From Perca fluviatilis (taxonomy: Eukaryota; Chordata; Actinopteri; Perciformes; Percidae): a stretch of 64,000 bases of DNA. Location: positions 3,798,568 through 3,862,567 of the forward strand of contig NC_053120.1 in assembly GCF_010015445.1 (NCBI RefSeq). The letters run 5' to 3'. The notes beneath the pieces were generated by a model. The model did not search any database and was not told where the DNA came from. It worked only from the letters and a program-made list of their open reading frames with translations. The first letter of the stretch is position 1, and every line of letters starts with the position of its first letter. The translations under genes were made by a program, and so were the position numbers. Shown one piece after another: positions 33,801-44,870 of the stretch.

Positions 33801-36628
33801 CACTGGTTCATAACAACACAACGGAACAAAACTAATCATAAATCATTCAAAAGATCAATATTTAGAACATTGCAGAAAGCAAACAAAGTAGACTAAATTC
33901 TTATTTGACATAGTATCTGCACACAGTCAGAGATACGAAGAAGAGACGGATCCTGACTAAATACAGGCTCAGTGATCACCAACTGGTTCAGACAGACAGG
34001 TCAGAGAGAGAGAGACAGGCTCAGTGACCACCAACTGGGTCAGACAGAGATACACTTCCTCCTCCACTGGGAAGAATTGTCTTGACTAAGAGATTTACAC
34101 CTCAGAAAAATAGCCTAAAAAATAAAACTTCCCAAAGTTAACACCAGAAGAGAAGCTGGTAGTTCTCCTAGGAGAAGGGACAGCAGCTCCACTGACTTTT
34201 AAATATGGATCTGCCTGAGGGACTCACAACCACTTAGGATCCCAAAAATTACAGATTTCTTTAGTATTATATAGTAATTATACAAAAACTGTAACTGTTG
34301 TGTAATTGTTTTATAATATAGTTGTATCGCGATCAGTAAAATATATGTGACACCTATATATTTAATATATGACATGTAGGCTATGAATTTCTGTAAACTG
34401 CTTGGAGAGAGGGAGAGTCAGTCTGATTACCTCCGCTGCCTGAACACTCCTGTTTTCTGAACGACAGTTGACACATCATGTACTATGTGAAGGCATTTCA
34501 TCATCTGCTGTCTTAGTTTGTAATCCCCTGTGTCTTCTTGCTAATAACTGTTTTGCCCTTCTCTGAGATGATTTTCGACCGTTTTCGACGCATTTCTTTC
34601 ACATTTTGATCTACCTCGGAAATGTCAGAGCACATCACGTGACCATTCTGAACGAATTATGTTGTCAGAAATTGGCATCAGAATTAAATCCCCCCTTTTA
34701 CTTTCACAATTGGTTGCTGATGAAAAGGAAATGACCATATTTGGATCCGACAGCATTGTACAGAAGAGAGAAAGAGCTTTCTAACGGTATATGTGATGAC
34801 AGGGTGCAGACAGCGATCGCGGAGCAGCGGGGTGATTTAGAACGCCAACTCTTGTTGAATTTAGAGGGACTTCTAACATTAGCCTGGCCTTGAGGGGTCC
34901 TGCACGCAACTTTTACATTAATTTTCCATCATGAGCACACAGTGAGAAACACAAATCAACAGAGAACTCCGTAATGAAACATTATCTAACGTGTATTGAA
35001 GCAGCTCTGTTGTAAAGGCTAACGGTGCTCGGTTAGCACAATGACATGTTAGAAAGCACAGCCGAAACCATTTGTCATAAACTAGGTAAGTAACAAACGA
35101 TGCCAAACCGTGCTGTCACTACTATTTTAGTGATTTATAAGCAACCTGTTTCTTGCAGATTGTCACGTTACTGAGAATACAGCTGTTAGAAGGTAACATA
35201 TGAAGTCGCAGCTTACTCTGACAGCTGTAGGACAGCTAAGATCAACTTGAGCTGTCTCCATGAAGCTCCCAGCTAAGCTAACGTTACTATACCTCGTGAC
35301 GCAGTTAGAAAACAAGAACGAGCTAATTATTGATAACATAAGCACTTTGGCTCGGTGGATGTCGATTTTAAAGTCATGTTAAAACTATTTCCCATCCTTC
35401 TTACGATTTCTAGCCGCAGCCTGTCACGCCCCTGTGTACTAACTTTACTCGGTACGTAACGTTAGCTCCATAATGTTGTACTAAACTTGGTACGTAACGT
35501 TAGCTCTGTGATGTTGTACTAACGTTACTCGGTACGTAACGTTAGCTTAGACCTCACAATGCCTTGTGTTTCTCACTCCCGCTAAGTTATTGTTCATAAG
35601 ACGTGACATGAGTGACACATACGGGTAGGCCAAGGCGAGAAGAGGGAGATTAGCTAACGTTAGCCAACATATTTCTAAAAAAAGTTACATTCAAATAGTA
35701 ATTTCAGCATTCAAATAATATTGATTTTTTTACTATTCAAATTATATTCAACTTTCAGTAGTCGTTCCAACAGCCCTATAACGCACAGAGCTGACCATAA
35801 GCCGTAAACAGGCAAGAGGCCGTAAACTGCGGTAAAAACCCTGATTGAGACGCATATTCTTAATGCGCACTATACATGTCCAAAGAATGCCTCTAAAACC
35901 TGAATAATACCGGAATATCCCACTACTACGAATGTCTTAATTGGAAAAAGCTATATTCGGAAAAAGGCCTTATTCTGAAGATCCAAACAGAGTATGTTGT
36001 TTTCATGACACTTATCAAATTCTGAATATTGTCATATTCGGAATAATAGTGGAACATTGGTGTGCATGTAAAGATAAGTGGTGGTGTCATTAGTGAATGA
36101 TGTTGCTGTTCCGTGTGTGAGTGTATTTATTGGGTACTTTGTTTGATGGGTACATGAGTTTGCTCTCAATAGATAGATCAAAATAGCACCACATTTGGTG
36201 CCATGTTCTGCATTTAAAAATTCTTCTCAAATTCTTTGATAAAATGGAAGATTATTCTGAAATGACACTCTATAGTGGTCAAATGTTTAGTTTGACACCC
36301 TTTGTCTTATTCATTAACATGCACATGTTATGTGAAAGAGTTGAATCAGACCGAAAAGTGTTAAGGTCCGATAACCTGTCAGTAACCGTAACAGTTGAAC
36401 ATTAAGAGTTACACTGATGTGTCTCAGTAGTGAACACGGTTACCGCACATAGAGCCAAGAGATCCATTTTGGATTGTAAGTGATTTAAGGGAGGCACAGG
36501 CTTCATGTAGCATGTTTGTCACGAATATAGATCAGAAACCTACTAAACACAATTTTGAATCAAAGAGCCATATAAACATGAACATAGTAGTGTCATGACT
36601 TACCATTGCTGGAATGTTTGCTTGCCAT
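29562..36628 (-). CDS. GIMAP-like (AIG1-domain) GTPase, gene 1
   Basis: Two coding exons: 36604-36628 (MASKHSSN, phase 1 donor ATG|GTAAGT) and 29562-30817 (acceptor CAAACAG). Together they give 426 codons plus TAG. The AIG1 GTPase domain covers residues about 20-220: P-loop GKTGIGKS at 24-31, DTPG at 72-75 and THGD at 141-144. A Lys/Glu-rich coiled coil follows (about 215-390), including an imperfect tandem repeat of about 28 residues (KGKEIKEAKE...). The protein ends with a hydrophobic segment, VTQSVTLSVTCAFSALL, that might bind membrane. GIMAPs are GTPases of lymphocyte survival and intracellular membranes (family knowledge), and fish have expanded arrays. The first intron is 5.8 kb. The orthologue number cannot be assigned. 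Confidence 0.9.
31303..32217. mobile_element. 915-bp long-palindrome MITE flanked by TTAA
   Basis: It starts AGTGATGGTTCGGAGTAATT and ends in the inverted complement, with TTAA at 31299-31302 and 32218-32221. The inverted arms extend about 290 bases (31303-31592 against about 31930-32217) with few mismatches. No coding capacity is seen. The ends fit the T2/Kolobok-like group (inferred). It lies in intron 1 of GIMAP-like gene 1. Confidence 0.88.
32676..33210. mobile_element. Tc1/mariner-type MITE, 535 bp
   Basis: It starts CAGTACAGGCCAAAAGTTTG and ends in its reverse complement, with TA on both sides (32674-32675 and 33211-33212). The halves are near-palindromic (AAGTAGCCACCCTTTGC / GCAAAGGGTGGCTACTT). 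The transposase is deleted. The same family occurs at 59776-61673. Confidence 0.88.
33534..33839 (-). pseudogene. unidentified 101-codon open frame, possibly a transposon remnant
   Basis: The frame encodes SSLVSFTIGHPHLDEGASAM and, later, EAITTASVKHRRKSLSTAK with even codon composition, and it lies in a GIMAP intron. The basic KHRRK tail resembles ends of some transposon-borne proteins, but I do not recognise the family. There is no promoter or splice support. Confidence 0.25.
35449..35546. repeat. three-fold repeat with CGGTACGTAACGTTAGCT
   Basis: A unit of about 40 bases (ACTCGGTACGTAACGTTAGCTC...ATGTTGTACTAA) is repeated three times. The surrounding 33840-36600 is otherwise AT-rich intron with nothing recognised. 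Confidence 0.85.
36604..36628 (-). CDS. GIMAP-like gene 1, first coding exon
   Basis: Eight codons plus one base (MASKHSSN). The start is preceded by CCCGAAC, identical to the context of the second gene's start. The donor G|GTAAGTC is also identical. It was too short to be found without its paralogue. Confidence 0.85.
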
Positions 36629-36689
36629 GTTCGGGTTTCAGAGTAGAGAGTCGATACTGCGGCTGAAGTAAAAGTCTGTCTTGTGCTGC

Positions 36690-36850
36690 ACCTCTTTATA
36701 TGGCTTCATGCATAAAAACACATCCATTTATGATTGCACTATCAAGTCAGAGAAAGAAAGATAAACCTGGATGTGTATGGAGTTGTATATGTATTTATAG
36801 AAATACTCTTTGGTCTGTCTTTTGAAATCTCTTTAATGTTAGTTTACATA
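36690..36850 (-). promoter_or_regulatory. GIMAP-like gene 1 promoter
   Basis: TATAAA lies on the minus strand at 36695-36700, 67 bases upstream of the start codon. The sequence from about 36630 to 36780 is strongly conserved with the second gene (51000-51140) and with an orphan copy at 42640-42780, including ATAAATGGAT and CCAGGTTTATC-type blocks (read on either strand). Confidence 0.7.
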
Positions 36851-36984
36851 CAACTGGTCAGCCTCTTAAGTTCTACTTTCATACAATGGACATAAATGAT
36901 TAACTTTCAGAGCTATGCATCACTTGTGCCTTGGACGCACATTTGTTTGTTGCCTGTTGCTGGTGCGTTCCAGCCTTAGCCTAA

Positions 36985-37330
36985 TATTCAATTCAATTGT
37001 ATTTATAATATCAAATCATAACAAGAGTTATCTCAAGACACTTTACAGATAGAGTAAGTCTAGACCACACTATAATTTACAAAGACCCAACAATTCCAGT
37101 AATTTCCCCAAGAGCAAGCATTTAGTGCGAGGAAAAACTTCCTTTTATGGAGAAACCTCGGACAGACCCAGGCTTTTGGTAGTCGGTGTCTGATGGTGTC
37201 GGTTGGGGGTGTGATGAACAGTTGCAATAATAGTCACAATAAAGGTAATGGAACTATGACTAGAAATAGTTGTAGTAGTTCATGGCGTAGCAGGGCACTG
37301 CAGGACGTAGCATGGCATAGCAGGACAGTA
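36985..37330 (+). repeat. dispersed fish repeat (same family as 7430-8345)
   Basis: It shares GATAGAGTAAGTCTAGACCA, CAAAGACCCAACAATT and CGGTTGGGGGTGTGATGAAC with the frem1-intron copy. It lies upstream of GIMAP-like gene 1. Confidence 0.75.
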
Positions 37331-37529
37331 AGTGATTATTGTAAACATGACGCATGGTTATTTTACGGGATAGATCAACCCATATTAGACCTTCAGGTGC
37401 TGCGTGATATCTCTGCGCCCAAGTAGTGGTGCTTCGCCCCAATATAGTCCCAAGTCAATATCTGCCTAGGAATTCGCCTAATCTTAATCTGCATTGCTAT
37501 TTGTATTCGTTGTGAATACGCAGGCCACA

Positions 37530-37737
37530 ATACATTACATGTCATTTAGCAGGCACTTTTATCCAAAGCGACTTACAATTGCTATATATATATATCAGCG
37601 GTAACACACCTCTGGAGCAACTAGGGGTTAAGTGCCTTGCTCAGGGACACATTGGTTGATGTATTGCAGTGGGAATTGAACCCAGGTCTCCCACACCAAA
37701 GGCATGTGTCATATCCACTGCGCCATCACCACCCATA
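37530..37737 (-). mobile_element. tRNA-derived SINE (minus strand)
   Basis: On the minus strand an A-box-like TGGCGCAGTGG is followed 40 bases later by a B-box-like GGTTCAATTCC, then TGAGCAAGGCACTTAACCCC and GTAAGTCGCTTTGGATAAAA. This is the head, core and tail layout of a vertebrate SINE; V-SINE-like by memory. It is not a functional tRNA gene because no tRNA fold follows. Confidence 0.75.
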
Positions 37738-37948
37738 AGTAATAAGTATAAATAAATTAATACATTTATAAATAAATAACAATAAGTAATTTTTTATTTA
37801 TTTTTTTGGCTCACTTTTACTCACGACATGCTATCCGGCAACAAAGGATTCTATTCACTATGCTAAGCTAAACTGGTGGCGCCGCCGGACTGAGACAACA
37901 AATGCATTTGCCCACCTATCTAAATCTAGGGGAGACGGTGAATAATCC

Positions 37949-39840
37949 CTATTTCAAAAAAACGTGGCGTGTTCCTTTAACATCAACAAATTTAGACTGA
38001 TCAGATAAATAGGACTTAAACCATCTTGGTGCGGTTCCTTTAATGCCAACTAAATATTCCAGTCTCTGTAACAGGATGGTATGGTCAAAAGTGTCGAATA
38101 CAGCACTAAGATCTAGTAAGACAAGTACGGAGACAAGTCCTTTGTCAGCAGCAGTTAGAAGGTCGTTAGTACTTTTCACCAGTGCCGTCTCTGTGCTATG
38201 ATGCATTCTAAATCCTGATTGAAAGTCCTCAAATAAACTATTGCTATGTAGAAAGTCACATAACTGATTAGCGACTACCTTCTCAAGGATCTTGGAGAGA
38301 AAGGGGAGATTAGATATAAGTCTATAGTTTGCTAAGATCTCAGGCTCGAGGGTTTTTTTTTTCAGAAGAGGTTTTATCACAGCTACTTTAAATGACTCCG
38401 GTACATGACCTGTTAATAAAGACATATTGATCGTATCTAGTAATGAAGTGTTAACCACGGGTAGTGCTTCTTTAAGTAGCCTCGTTGGGATGGGGTCTAA
38501 GAGACAGGTAGATGGCTTAGCTGAAGAGACCTTTACCATTAATTGTTGAAGGTCTATAGGATAAAAGCAGTCTAAGTATATGTCAGGTCTTGTCGTTCTT
38601 TCTAGCACTCCTGCGTTTAAAGGTGAACCGTTAGAAGTTGAGGGCAAGAGGTGATGAATTTTATCTCTAATTGTTATAATTTTATCATTAAAGAAGCTCA
38701 TGAAGTCGTCACTACTCTAGTACTAGAGCTATAGGAATAGATGGCTCAATAGAGCTGTGACTCTCTGTCAGCCTGGCTACTGAAAAGAAACCTTGGGTTG
38801 TTCTTATTTTCTTCTATTAATGATGAGTAATAGTCTGATCTGGCATTTCTGAGGGCCTTCCTATAGGGTTTTCAGACTATCTTGCCAATCTAAATGAGAT
38901 TCTTCCAGTTTGGTGGAACGCCATTTACTTTCAAGTTTTCGCGAGATTTGTTTTAATTTGCAAGTTTGGGAGTTATACCAAGGTGCTAGTTTCCTTTGCT
39001 TCATCATCTTCTTTTTGATAGGAGCAACAGAGTCTAAAGTCGTCTGTAGCGAGGCTGTAGCACAAAAATTATTATTTCAAAATTATCAATTTGGGAGGGA
39101 CTAAAGTTAACATAAGAGTCATCTGTTATATTAAGGAACGACACTGAGTTAAATGCTGTAGGAATATCTTCCTTAAATTTATCTATAGCACTATCACATA
39201 GGCATCTAGTGTAGAAGCTTTTATCTAATTTCGTATAGTCGGGTAGTAAGAATTCGAAAGTTATTAAAGAATGATCTGATAATAAAGGATTCTGCAGAAA
39301 TACTATTAAACCTTCAATTTCGATGCCATATGCCAGCACAAGGTCGAGGGTGTGGCTTAAAGCCTTATGCACACTCTGACTGAAACCAATTGAATCTAGT
39401 ATTGAGTTGAAAGCAGTACTAAGGCTATCGTCAACATCCACATGGATATTAAAATCACCTACATTAAGTACTTTGTCTTATTTAAGGACTACACATGATA
39501 AAAACAGACTAACATATTCTTCATGGCACAGCCATGTTTCGGTAAGACAGAATAGATCAGTTTGATTATCTGATGTAAAATCATTTACTAGTACTGCTTT
39601 AGAAGACAGAAATCTAATATTTAATAGTCCACATCTAATTTTCCTATTATGTTCTATCATTGCAGTGGTAGTTTTAATTCCAATTAGGTTGTTAAGGATA
39701 GCCCCTCTTTTGTTCACCTTTGATTTAACCGATCTGAGTCGGGGGACAGACACCGTGGTTATTAGACTATGAGTGGGCGACTGCTCTAACGGAAGCACAG
39801 AGAAGCACGTAGCACTGCACCTCTGATTACTGATCATGGT
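37949..39840 (-). pseudogene. L2-type LINE, truncated and broken
   Basis: Three frames on the minus strand belong to one non-LTR retrotransposon. 39837-39478 holds the endonuclease start (IRCGLLNIRFLSSKAVLVND...LFCLTETWL). 39441-39034 holds the endonuclease end (HTLDLVLAYGIEIEGLIVFL...SDHSLITFEF). 38701-37949 is the reverse transcriptase first half (KPLLKKKTLEPEILANYR...LLDLSAVFDTFDHTILLQRL). The FADD catalytic part and 3' end are missing. Assignment to the L2/CR1 group is by resemblance. It is a dead copy. Confidence 0.85.
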
Positions 39841-40221
39841 TTATGACCGAGAATAGACTCAGGCAGATTTCTTGATATGAGCAGGGCTCTCATGAATTTA
39901 ACTGCCCACTATGGTGGCACTATTCTGCCCTACAAAGGCAAAAGACCTTAACTTGCGAGTGAGGAACTGAAAAATGACTTGTGAATTATAGGTAGGACAC
40001 AGGAAATCTGGTAGTTAGATGTTTTAGTAATGACATTTATCTACATGAAAAATCTTGAGCTCAAACTTGACTTTTTGACTTTTGACCTCTATTTTAAAGT
40101 TACTGTACTCTGCCTTTGTATTTCCCGCAAAAAGTGACAGGTCATGCCAAGGCAAGAGGCAGTAACTTCTACATTATCTATATTTGGTTGCTCATCACCA
40201 TTCACAAAATCCTTATTGTAA

Positions 40222-40225
<4 letters not shown>

Positions 40226-40266
<41 letters not shown>
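40226..40266. repeat. (TG)20 microsatellite
   Basis: A perfect GT run. Flanking 39850-40860 has no gene. Confidence 0.96.
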
Positions 40267-40267
<1 letters not shown>

Positions 40268-40862
40268 TGTATAGTACCAGCTGTATAAAATCTGAGGATC
40301 ATGGCATATATTTTGATGATTTACAATTACTTATAGCCATCTACTTATTGCTATCCTGTACCGTGACTCAATTTTAGTGTTCCAACACAAAGTCAAAGAG
40401 CAGTAACAGGTGTTATGGTGTTCTGCCTTTGTTTTCTCCGGGGCTTTTGGAAGTCACTGTTAAGACAACCCATTATTTTCTCGAAAAAACACGAAATTGA
40501 CTCAATATCCTTATCCCCATGATAAAGGATGTCTTGAATAACCCAAAAATATCATGAACTCATTTTCGACCAAAAGCTAAGTTACTTCCTTTTGCCTTTG
40601 AAGGGCAGTACTGCAGGTAAACATTAGCTAAATGTGATAAGTTATGCAGAATAGCAGCATTTAGGGTTTTAAGCCTATGACATTGCTGCCTCCTAGTACA
40701 TTAGACTAATGCAGGGCTTCTTAAAGTCCGGACCAAGCATCTATACCGAATGGCATGTCTATCTTGACCCAGCCCATACATTGTGTCATGAATACACCTA
40801 TAAAGTGTAGTGTTTTCTTATCCCTCCTGGATAAAGGTACAGCTGGGTACCCTTATTGGTAC

Positions 40863-41929
40863 TAGGGCTTTTCCAAATGATTATTTTTTAAACAATTAAT
40901 CTAGCGATTATTTTTTCGATCAGTCGACTAATCTACCAATACATTTTTCGATTAATCTAATGATAAATTTTTCAATTAGCGATTATTTTCCCATTGGTCA
41001 ATTATTAACAATTTACACAAAACAAATTTCAATAAGGTTCAAATCTCTATTTATTAAAATTGTTTAACACTGCACTGTTCAAGTAAAATTAATTTTTAGT
41101 GCAACCTGAAGCCAGATGTAGGCTATCAATCCAACAAAAAAATAAAGTCACTTTCAGAAGGAATACATAAACAGAGCAAGTGCAAAAAGAGTAGCCTGTA
41201 TTTGTTTTTTTTTAACAGTAGTAGGTAAAATGATGAATACGCTCTTGTTTAACATCCAAGCTCTTCTCCCTTTAATCTTACAGTACAAAAGTGCAATTTT
41301 AGCAACATATGAAATTAGATGCATCAAATAAATCCAACAATAAAACAAATTAACATTTCAAGTCACTTTCAGGAGGAATGCACAAGTACAAAAACTTAAA
41401 AATAAAATAAAAAAAACAGTAAAAAAAGTGTAATTTTTCTCTCTCCTTTCTAAGGGAATTATGAGCCCGAGCCTGATTTAAACAATTTTTTAATATGTGG
41501 GCTGTTATAACTGACGTTATAAAGGATTCGTGAGATATCTGAAACAATCTGGCCTGGTTGCGCAATTATCGAAGACAGTGCTACAGATGGGGGAGACACA
41601 GCACTGTTTACTTTTTACTTACAGTGCAGGAGAGGCCTAGGTGAGCAGAACTTACAGTGTTTTGCTGCGGTTATCCTGAATCAAGGCTCATTTTACAAAG
41701 TCTACAGACTACCACGTTGTTGTTGGCATTGAGAGTTAAATACTCCCACACTTTAGAAGACCGTGTGTGAGCCTTTTTCTCAATGTGTTGTTGAACTTGC
41801 GAGGAATCCATACTTGCGCTTAAGCTGGAGGCAGCCATGTTATTTTTAGATTTCTACGCGTGTGTGACGCGTCGACGCAAATTATTTGTGTCGACGCATT
41901 TACGTAATCGATGAATCGTCCCAGCCCTA
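40863..41929. mobile_element. hAT-type element, 1067 bp, perfect 8-bp duplication
   Basis: It begins TAGGGCTTTTCCAAATGATT and ends CGTCCCAGCCCTA. ATTGGTAC is repeated on both sides (40855-40862 and 41930-41937). The interior is AT-rich with no intact transposase, so it is a non-autonomous hAT. Confidence 0.87.
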
Positions 41930-42639
41930 ATTGGTACAAAGATTGACCAGGACAACCGAGCACTCAACTTGAATGTATGTTGTTTAAATGTTATTAGTTA
42001 ATTCAATATTTCGTTTTTGCCAATCATTCCGGACCTCTGTTATTGAGTAAAAATCAGATACAGACCTTTGAGTAATACATTTGAAAACCCCGTTTCATAG
42101 GCGTGTTGGTGAGACATTTTGGGATGCGCATGGACAGAAGTCATATCCTCTGAAATAGGTTTAACTCTGCAAGTCTGACTAGGCTATACGATTGAAAAAA
42201 CAGGAAGCAACACATATTCTAGAGTTATCCATACAAAATATGCTAAACAAAGCAATGAAATGAAAGGGTTAACCCTATAATCAAACATTTCATACAGTGC
42301 TTCTTCACATTATAATAAAACACGGTCAAAGCAGTGCAAAGAATTCAGTTGATCTTTCTTGGAACATTTATTGATACAACAATTTGTTAAATTTGTCAAA
42401 ATCTAATCTAATCTAAACCGTTTACTGTCTTATCTATTTAAAGTGTGTTTGTACACAAGCACACCCTTGATGCTTTGAAAAACATTCATGCAACTTGGAC
42501 TTAGGCATCAATAATGTTGTAAAGATATGCCATCAACTGGCATATCCACCAAATGCACTTTTGGAGAAATCAGCTGATTTTCAGGGCAATGAGGAACCAC
42601 AAACACCCACACATACAGTAAATACCAATGCCTTCCTGG

Positions 42640-42780
42640 GGCTACACATCTTTATATGGCTTCATACATTATAAACACATCCATTTATGATTATGTCAAG
42701 TCATAGAAAGAAAGATAAGCCTGGATATGTATGAAGTTGTTTCAGTTACTGTACAGTTTAGTTAAGTCATATTCAAATGT
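42640..42780 (-). promoter_or_regulatory. orphan GIMAP-type promoter copy
   Basis: The TATATAAAG-type box (TATAAA complement at 42651-42656) and about 110 bases upstream match the promoters of both GIMAP-like genes (CATCCATTTATGATT, AAGAAAGATAA, CAGTTACTGTACAG). No MASK/MAKN-like first exon or GTPase exon follows it on the minus strand. Confidence 0.72.
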
Positions 42781-42956
42781 TCAGCCTTTGTGATTAAATT
42801 TGAACCAAATGTAATTGCATGTATAGTATATACTAATATAAAAGCCTGTTTTTTTAACACTAGAACAGCCCACGCCGTCTAACGTTGTGATTAAAAAGCT
42901 TGAATTTGTCCATCATTGTTATTGCAGTTTCCCTCCTGCCATGACTTATCCTAAAT

Positions 42957-43140
42957 ACACTCCTCTTCATCTCCATCTCCTCCTCTTTCCTCTTCTCCCA
43001 CTCCCTCTCATCTTCCTTTCTCTCCATCTCCCTCTTTTCTTTCATTCCACTCTTTCCTCTCCTTTTTTTCTCTAGCCACTCCTGCTCTATCTCCTTTTTT
43101 CTCTTCTCCCACTCTATCTTCCATTGTAATTGCCTGTATA
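42957..43140 (-). pseudogene. GIMAP tail-like coiled-coil fragment
   Basis: The minus strand encodes KREMERKEDEREWEKRKEEE, similar in composition and phrasing to the tail of the second gene (KERKEMEKRKEEE). It is flanked by two copies of a short repeat (AACACTAGAAC...ATTAAAAAG at 42860 and 43170). No GTPase domain is present. It may be a duplicated tail or a chance purine-rich repeat. Confidence 0.45.
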
Positions 43141-43494
43141 GTAATACTAATACAAAAAGCCTGTGTACTTAACACTAGAACCACCATAGCCCAGACCGTT
43201 TAACATTGCGATTAAAAAGGTGGAATTATTCCATCATTACTATGTTTCCCTCCTGCCATGACTTTTCCTAAATACCTATTCTGCTCATTACTTTATTTTC
43301 ATAATGTTAGAAAAATGTTTAGAAAACCAAATTAATGGGTTATTGGTGACCTCCGCCAGGAGCAGCCCCGGCCATTGTTGGTCCTTTCCTTATATGTTTG
43401 CATGATGACTACAGTGTAATTAGTTTTCCATACAGTATATTATTCTGCAGCTCACTACATCAATGGATGTTTACAATTTACACTCCCTGCCTTG

Positions 43495-44870
43495 TTAGGA
43501 AATTGTACACTTGTCTTTCTTTTCTGCTTTCTCTCTGGCCTTTTTGTCATGCTTTTTCTCCAACTGGTTTGTCTGCTCTTTCAGAACTCTTTCATGCTCT
43601 GCCTTTAATTGTTGAATCATCTTCCGCTGCTTCTCCTCTTTTGTCTTCTCCATCTCCGTCTTCTCCTCCTCTTTTCTCTTTTCCATCTCCTTCCTTTCCT
43701 TATCCCTTGTCTCCCACACTTTCCTCGGTGTTTGGTATTTTAAGCCCCCAACGTCGTCTTCCTGGCAGCGCTGCATGGAAGGCACTTGGGTTAGGAAAGG
43801 GTTAGTGTTAGGGTTAAGGTTAGGGTTAGGTGACTTGAAGTCGGCGGTCGCAGCGCTGCCTTGAAGTCGACGGTGGGGGCCTGATTCTGTTTTCTTTACC
43901 CACTCCTCTTTATCCAGCTTTGTCTTTTCCAAATCTATCTGTACCTTCTCCATCGAACTGGTCCTATCCCTCTTCAACATCTGCTCCATTTTTGTCCTGT
44001 CCCTATACCTTGCCATCTCCATCTCCTTCATTTCAATAGTATGCCTCTCCCTTTCTCTCTTCAAGTAAATAATATCATGTTGTACCCCTTTTCTCTCTCT
44101 TCTCTCTTCCTCAATTTCAGCCTGGAATTTCTCGGTAATTCTTTTAATTTTTTCTTCATATTCAGCTCGTAGATTCATCTCCAGTTGTTCTTTCTCTTTG
44201 CGCATTTGCTCCTCGTTGTCTTTCAGTATGCGTTGTTTCTCCTCTTCGATTGCCCTTTCTGCCTTTTGGAACATTTCATTGGTGTAGTGGCTTCCTCCGT
44301 TCTTCTGGACTATGGTTCTGATCTTCTTAAGCAGCTCAGAGACCTGCGAGTGATTCTCCAGATCATTATTAAAGACATGGTACTGACCATTGCACCTGGT
44401 CACAAGTTCCTGCAGGTCCCGGCTGCCCTTCAAAAACTCCTCAATAGTGGTGTTTTTAAGAAGGTCGCCATGAGTAAAGAGAACCATGCTGTATTTGTCT
44501 GCATCCTGGCCAAACATTTCTCTGATCTTCTGCACTGTCTGCTTTTCCTCATCTGTGACTCTGCCCAGCATGATGACAACCAGGAAGACATGGGGTCCAG
44601 GCGAAGAAAAGGAAATGCACTGGCCTATGTCTTTATGTGTTTTATCCTGGTCCCACCTGGTGTCAAAGAGACCTGGGGTGTCAATAACAGCAACCTGTTG
44701 TCCATCCACTTTAGCACTGGCCTTAGAGCACTCATCAGTCATAGATGTGGCGCTGAACTTTGATTCAAAGCAGTTACACCCAAGAATCGTGTTTCCTGTG
44801 GCACTCTTTCCAATTCCAGTCTTCCCCACCATCACAATCCTCAGCTCCTCATCATTTCGTAGAATAGCTT
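43495..44870 (-). CDS. GIMAP-like gene 2, main exon
   Basis: It starts after CTTTCAAACAG with AILRNDEELRI, as in gene 1. The exon includes the GTPase domain, then RIT/EKFQAEIEEER-type coiled coil, then the inserted SGPHRRLQGSAATADFKSP... stretch, then more coiled coil ending KKDKCTIS. There are no internal stops. Confidence 0.92.

Noticed and set aside
37675..37737. tRNA gene on the minus strand
   Set aside because: A and B boxes are present, but the sequence continues into a SINE body and a tRNA cloverleaf is not supported. The same holds for 59415 and 6354.
43795..43835. Telomeric repeat tract
   Set aside because: Only a few degenerate TTAGGG words inside a short inverted-repeat element; not a telomere or a fusion point.
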